A stretch of DNA of 13,209 bases from the NCBI GenBank assembly GCA_964392615.1, contig CAYMRB010000286.1, forward strand, positions 1 to 13,209, in the 5' to 3' direction. Below the pieces are notes generated by a model, which did no database searches, was not told the origin of the DNA, and saw only the letters and a program-made list of their open reading frames with translations. Numbering within the stretch: the first letter of the stretch is position 1; each line of letters starts with the position of its first letter. The DNA is from CAYMRB01 sp964392615 (GTDB lineage Bacteria; Planctomycetota; UBA8108). This document shows positions 9,216 through 13,209 of this stretch, in pieces. Both the position numbers and the translations under genes were made by a program.

Positions 9216-10258
9216 GGCGATCCGCTCGCGTGAATCGCCTCCGAGTCGAGCGGGGCCACGCGCACCGAGTACGGCAGCACGAGATTCTTGCGGCGATGTT
9301 TCGCCTCGAGACGGATCAACACGTCGGCGTCAGCCGAGATGTCCGGAGGCAGCGGGATGTCGCGCGACCAGAGCTCCGGGTCCTCGTCGTCGGCGACCGG
9401 CGGCAGAGCGATCAGCGCCCACGACGCCGGCTCGACCCCCTCTGCCTCGAACCGGTAGCGGGTCGCCATGAGGTCGCGGTGTGGCAAGAACCTCACGCGG
9501 ATCGTGCTGTCCGACGTTCTCTCGGCCGAGACGTCGCGCAGCAGCTCGTTGTCGATCCGCACGTTCATCTTCACCGCCTTCGCGACGCGAAGAGCGACCT
9601 CGAAGCGCACTCGGTCGCCGATCGTCTCGGCCAGCTCGCCGCGGTCCGTCTTGCGGAGCTCGGGCCACGCGAACGGCGGCACCACGATGGCTGCGAACGT
9701 CCGCCACGCCCAGAATGGCTGTCGGTCCCACAGGCTCGCCGACTCGACGTAGCCGCCGAGATCGATCGACAGCGACTCGGGCTCGCCGCCCTCTCGCAGT
9801 GCCCACCGCATGTCGACTCCGACGCCCGGGTCGACCTGGACGTCCTCGATGATCCACGGCAGAAGCGGCACCGTGCTCCACGCGAGGAACCAGAGCAGGG
9901 CGCCTTCACGATCGACAGCCGGATCCTTCGGATCGCGATCCACGAGCTCCACGTGGATGCGGAGATCGGCGACGTCGTGCGGCACGACGTCCGCCGCTAC
10001 GTCGGCCGCCTCGAACACTCGCCTGAACTCGGCTTCCCAATCGTCTCGGGTTCCGAATACGGCGGGATCGCCCTCTTCGAGCGTCCCGATCTCGATGGCG
10101 ACGGTTCGCGGCAGTGTCGCGACGTTCTCGCGAAGGTCGACGACGCCCGGATGTGTCTCGGGAACGCTGGCGCAGGCGGCTGCGAGAAGCGGCAATGCGC
10201 AGACCACGAGCGATTTGTACGCGCTCACGAGCCGTCTTGTGGAGCAGTGTCGACTCAT
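9212..10258 (-). CDS. Lipoprotein of unknown function
   Basis: The gene encodes 348 residues. A charged N-terminus (MSRHCSTRRLVSAYK) precedes the hydrophobic stretch SLVVCALPLLAAAC with a clear LAAAC lipobox (lipidated Cys near residue 29), so a membrane-anchored periplasmic protein is expected. The mature part begins with ASVPETHPGVVDLRENVATL. It contains two aromatic hydrophobic patches (LLWFLAWSTVPLLPWII near 123-139 and FWAWRTFAAIVVPPFAW near 181-197) that are short for membrane helices but could be hairpin-forming or surface-inserting. A beta-rich C-terminus (STIRVRFLPH, DVLIRLEAKHRR) follows. I recognise no named family. The start has GGAGGG (10264-10269) 5 bases upstream and overlaps the kinase-tail stop (ATGA, 10255-10258). 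Its position between the kinase tail and the FHA gene suggests a periplasmic partner of the kinase's sensor part. Confidence 0.85.
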   Translation of the reverse strand: MSRHCSTRRLVSAYKSLVVCALPLLAAACASVPETHPGVVDLRENVATLPRTVAIEIGTLEEGDPAVFGTRDDWEAEFRRVFEAADVAADVVPHDVADLRIHVELVDRDPKDPAVDREGALLWFLAWSTVPLLPWIIEDVQVDPGVGVDMRWALREGGEPESLSIDLGGYVESASLWDRQPFWAWRTFAAIVVPPFAWPELRKTDRGELAETIGDRVRFEVALRVAKAVKMNVRIDNELLRDVSAERTSDSTIRVRFLPHRDLMATRYRFEAEGVEPASWALIALPPVADDEDPELWSRDIPLPPDISADADVLIRLEAKHRRKNLVLPYSVRVAPLDSEAIHASGSP

Positions 10259-10575
10259 CGGCTCCCTCCGGGCGCCGGCGCCGGCCGGGTCAGCGCGGCC
10301 CTCACAGCCGTCTCGGGGGGGATGTGGGAGTCGTCCGCCGCGTCGAGAATCAGGCGCAACGGTGCGACGAACTCCTCGTCGCAGGTGCCTGTGGGGCCGT
10401 CGCCGTCCTCGTACACGGCGTCACATCCCCAGGCGCGGCATCCCTTGACGCTCGGGTCGTTCAGCGAGATCCAACCTCGCTCGTCGGGTTCAAGCTCATC
10501 CCGGTGGGGGAGGTCCAGGTTGTAGGTGTCGTCGCTCTCGAACCCGGCGCGCAGAAACTCCAGCAACGCGACCGC
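10255..10575 (-). CDS. C-terminal tail of the Ser/Thr kinase gene, beyond an in-frame TAG (FGE-like)
   Basis: This 106-residue stretch is in the same frame as the segment at 10576-11626 and is separated from it only by a TAG at 10576-10578. The flanks read GATWR-stop-AVALLEFLRAGF; replacing the stop by Gln (CAG) restores the pattern W-x2-A-x-L..F/L, followed by YNLDLPHRDELE and R. That resembles the FGE/SUMF1 (formylglycine-generating enzyme-sulfatase) core 'VsWedAxxyxxW...YRLPTEAEWE...R', common at the C-terminus of bacterial Ser/Thr kinases. The typical GNVWEW motif and catalytic cysteines are not seen, so it would be a non-catalytic, degenerate version. The stop (TGA, 10255-10257) overlaps the ATG of the lipoprotein gene, as expected of the real gene end. 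No good ribosome-binding site supports independent translation from the TTG at 10564-10566. Confidence 0.65.
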   Translation of the reverse strand, partial: AVALLEFLRAGFESDDTYNLDLPHRDELEPDERGWISLNDPSVKGCRAWGCDAVYEDGDGPTGTCDEEFVAPLRLILDAADDSHIPPETAVRAALTRPAPAPGGSR

Positions 10576-11626
10576 CTAGCGCCAGGTCGCTCCATCCTCG
10601 CTGAGCTTCTGCGGTAGCGACCGATTGCGTTTCCAAACCGCAGGCCAGACCTTCCTGCACGCGTCGAAAGGCAGGTACCAGATCGGCTTCTCGCCGTCGC
10701 CGACCTCGACTCGGAACTCGAGGTCCACCGGAAGGCCCTTTCGTTTGAAACGGTAGGCGTACGCGCTATCGGGCTCTCGAGTGACGACGAGGGGGGGCTG
10801 CAACGAGTGATCCGTCAGGCCAGAGTCGAGCTTCAGGTGCAGCACCGCTGTCGCCTTCGTCTCTTTCCACGGGGACACGGGGTAGCGCAGGGTCCACTTG
10901 CCGCCGATGAGTTCGCAGGGCTTGTTCTCGATGGTCCCAGCTCGATCGAGCCGAATGTCGACCGACTCGACCAGCGGGCTGTCGGCATTCTCGACGACGG
11001 CGAGCAGCTCGCTGTGCGACGTCGAATGCCGGGAGTGGATCAGCTTGGACCCTTCCCGGACCTGAAACGACGGTATCAACGGAGCGGCGACCCGCACGCG
11101 GAGCTCGCAGGCCCCGTCGAACCCGTCGAGAGTCGGATCGGATACCGAGAGTATGAGCGTCAGACCCCGCTCGAGGTAGCTGCGAACGCCTTCGACCGGG
11201 ATGCTGTACGTCGACTCTTCACCGAGATCGCGGAACAGCTCGAGAACGTCGTCGTCGCCCTTGCGGCGCACCGAGAGCTCGAGTGACTCGAGCCACCGGT
11301 AGGCCGTCGTGACGACGACCTTCAACGACTCCTCGAAACTGGAGTCGTCGCGGGTCGAGCAGTCCCGATGTCGCAGCGGGTTCGTCAGGGATCCCGGCTC
11401 TCCAGCTGCGATCCTCGCGGTGACCATGGGCCTTTCCACGTTCCAGATCGCGGTGGTGGTACGCGTGCCGGAGTTGCCGTAGATATCTCGGACTTTCGCG
11501 ATGAGCTTTACTCTGCCGGGAAGCTTCAGCGCACCGTCAATATGGCCGGATTCATCGACGGTGAAGGGGAGCTGCGTGCCGAAACCTCTGCCGTCCTCCG
11601 AGTCGGTTTGCACCCTGATCGACCAC
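10576..11626 (-). CDS. Ser/Thr kinase gene, middle segment: extracytoplasmic Ig-like region
   Basis: 349 residues run from the assembly gap to a TAG at 10576-10578. The segment starts WSIRVQTDSEDGRGFGTQLP and contains beta-sandwich modules of bacterial Ig-like type. The phrase VRDIYGNSGTRTTTAIWNV parallels ATDLVGNESTSSWSVSI in the segment on the other side of the gap, which supports both being one gene. It has no signal peptide or plausible start of its own; the only start-like codon (GTG, 11659-11661) lies across the gap in a low-complexity Pro/Arg stretch. The last 50 residues (EVGDGEKPIWYLPFDACRKV onward) look like the beginning of the FGE-like domain that continues past the TAG. It is placed outside the cytoplasm by the topology of the N-terminal segment. 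Confidence 0.75.
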
Positions 11627-11636
11627 NNNNNNNNNN
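11627..11636. other. Assembly gap (10 N)
   Basis: Ten Ns interrupt the kinase gene. The reading frames on the two sides do not match if ten is taken literally (phase 2 before, phase 0 after), so the number of Ns is likely a placeholder. The bases just right of the gap (11637-11710) are an extremely GC-rich run of GGCGG/GGGG words, a plausible cause of the break. Confidence 0.95.
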
Positions 11637-13209
11637 GTGGCGCGGCCGGTCGAGGCGGCACCGCCGCCCCCGCCGGTCATCGCGCCGCCCCCCGTCGACC
11701 CTGCCGTCGAGCGAACCGGGCTGCGTCGCCAGCTCCTGGCGGGAGAGCTCGACGCCGGCCTGGTCTCTCGCGTGTAGATCGCTGAAGCTCCCAGCCTCAC
11801 TCAACACACCGCCGTCGATGGTCAGATCCCGCTGTAGATAGTGGGCCTCGATCGGAGAGGGGGGCGGCTCGTTGCCGAGATCGAGATCGAACGCCGAGAA
11901 GAGCCGCACCTCGACCGTCTTGCGCTGCAGCCCTGGAACCATCGGGTCGAATGCGACGGGGATTTCGAACGACGTGCCGCTCGCCGGGTCGATCGGATCC
12001 ACTTCTCGCCAGTCGCCGCTGCCATCGACTCTGAACTGGGTTTTCTCGGGAGGCGCACTCACCTCGATCTCAAGGTCGGACGACGGCGCGGTGGTTCGGT
12101 AGTCGCCGCGCGACACCAGCTTTGGTCGGGGGCCGATGATCGATACGCTCCAGGAGCTCGTGCTCTCATTACCGACGAGGTCCGTGGCGGTCACGTGGAC
12201 GACCTGGATGGCTTCGACGTCCTCGGGAAGCTCGATCAACACCTCCCTGCCGCCCGTGATGTTCACGGGAGAGGGCGACGACTTCCTGCCCAGGGTGTAC
12301 GACGCGGCCTTGAGTTCGTCATTCTTCGAACGCAAGGCGAAGCGATGGTCGTTGAGCCAGACGCGCAGCGGGCGGCCGGGAGGGGCCCGATCAGACGTCA
12401 GCTTCGGCGGATCGTCATCGATCTTCAGCGAGAACTCGGCCGTCCTCAACTCGCGAGACAGCGAGCCTTCGATCACGAACCGCGCCTCGTATCCTGACTC
12501 CGCTCGCGCGAGCTCGGGGCTGCCGAGCGCGGCCTTGATCGTCGCGATCGAGAGATCGATCTCCGCGGTGTGGCCTCTTACGGTCCCCACGGGGATCGGC
12601 CGTGAGTCGGGGACAACGAACTCGAACATCACCTCGCCGCCGTCGTACCCGAACCCGTGAACGTCGATGGTGACATCGTCCCGCGCCTCGGGCCCGACTG
12701 TCATCCACGCGTCACCTTCCGGCAGCGTCGCGTACTCCGTCATGCGCAGCGCGACGGACACGAGCAGCGCCGTCAGCACGAGCACCGCGGCCGGCACCAG
12801 CACGAACATCCCCACGCGCTGCCAGACGGTTTTCGGGGGAGAGCAGTGCTTCGCCTCCCACGCGTCCAGTCGCGCGATGAACGCTTCGGCGTCGACCGGG
12901 CGGTCCGCCGGGTCCTTGGCCAGGCAGTCCATCGCGACCTCACCGAGGTCGCGCAGCGCGGGAGTTCCCCCAGCGCCGGTATGCGACGTCGGCGGGCTGG
13001 GCGTGTGTGTCTCGTGGAGCTTGCGCCAGGTCTCCTTGTCGCGCGCCTTGAACGGCAGGCGGCCGGCGATCAGCTCGTAGAGAATCACGCCGAGCGCGTA
13101 GATGTCGCAGGACGGCGTCGCGGCGCCCCGCCCCCGCTCCCGCGCCAAGAAGGGCGGTGTTCCGGCGACGTCGCCGTCAAGCGGGTGGGTGTGGGCGTTA
13201 TCGATCTCG
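11637..13209 (-). CDS. Transmembrane Ser/Thr protein kinase, C-lobe plus Ig-like region (5' end outside window)
   Basis: 524 residues are open from the right edge to the gap. The visible kinase part is subdomain VIII onward: GTPPFLARERGRG (usual APE is ARE here), CDIYALGVILYELIAGRLPF (subdomain IX, conserved Asp and Gly) and CLAKDPADRPVDAEAFIARL (subdomain XI, conserved Arg). ATP-binding and HRD/DFG motifs lie beyond the edge. A juxtamembrane stretch follows, then one membrane helix (VGMFVLVPAAVLVLTALLVS, around 12740-12815), so the kinase is cytoplasmic. The remaining 370 residues face outward and contain Ig-like beta modules, including ATDLVGNESTSSWSVSI. The gene continues across the gap at 11627-11636 and is the first visible gene of the operon. 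Kinases of this kind (PknB-like) phosphorylate Thr/Ser on target proteins such as FHA partners. Near the gap the frame becomes Arg-rich (GGRRDDRRGRRCRLDRPRH), which may reflect an indel in a G-run. Confidence 0.9.

Noticed and set aside
9176..10525. Long plus-strand open frame (449 codons) opposite the lipoprotein and kinase tail
   Set aside because: There are no recognisable motifs, and the minus strand has a lipobox protein with coupled starts and ribosome-binding sites.
10576..10578. Genome-wide recoding of TAG
   Set aside because: The Ppx/GppA gene ends with TAG at 7360-7362 just before another gene, so TAG works as a stop in this genome.
11637..11776. Plus-strand Pro-rich frame starting at the gap (VARPVEAAPPPPPV)
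   Set aside because: It ends at a TAG after 46 codons and is antisense to the open kinase frame; the proline run is the complement of the Gly-rich codons.
1..13209. tRNA, rRNA, CRISPR array, insertion sequence or phage genes
   Set aside because: I found no regularly spaced repeats, transposase or integrase motifs, or cloverleaf-type sequences on either strand.

Overview
The window is a high-GC bacterial fragment in which every supported gene lies on the minus strand, so it reads from the right edge to the left. A run of ten Ns at 11627-11636 marks an assembly gap and suggests a draft or metagenome-derived genome. The gene content is a eukaryotic-type Ser/Thr kinase with a large extracytoplasmic part, an FHA protein, two lipoproteins and large FG-GAP/VCBS proteins with DxDxDGxxD calcium loops. 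This fits a signalling-rich, large-genome lineage such as Myxococcota or Planctomycetota. The taxon is an inference from gene style only; no rRNA or other marker gene is present.

Right part (13209 to about 7360): a translationally coupled operon. It starts, beyond the right edge, with a transmembrane Ser/Thr kinase. Its C-terminal kinase lobe, one membrane segment, Ig-like extracytoplasmic modules and a probable degenerate formylglycine-generating-enzyme-like (FGE/SUMF1) tail are visible. The gene is interrupted in the data by the N gap and by an in-frame TAG at 10576-10578, after which the same frame stays open to 10255. It is followed by a lipoprotein of unknown function (9212-10258), an FHA-domain protein (8259-9215) and a short Ppx/GppA-family phosphatase (7360-8262). 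All three junctions are 4-base ATGA overlaps.

Middle (2211-7332): 27 bases after the phosphatase begins a giant lipoprotein of about 1706 residues built of FG-GAP/VCBS-like propeller repeats. Its signal peptide and N-terminus are in one frame and the rest in another, so there is a one-base frameshift near 6960. It is probably the fifth gene of the operon.

Left part (1-2210): a 237-base intergenic stretch precedes a secreted beta-propeller protein resembling the 'choice-of-anchor I' family (591-1973). A strong GC hairpin (540-576) follows it, and then a second secreted FG-GAP/VCBS protein that runs off the left edge (1-466).

Taken together, the kinase, FHA and phosphatase genes look like a phospho-signalling module: a membrane kinase sensing the periplasm, an FHA reader of phosphothreonine, and a Ppx/GppA enzyme acting on polyphosphate or pppGpp. 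It is co-expressed with surface or periplasmic lipoproteins that may be sensor partners or outputs. The physical linkage is seen directly; the functional wiring is inference.
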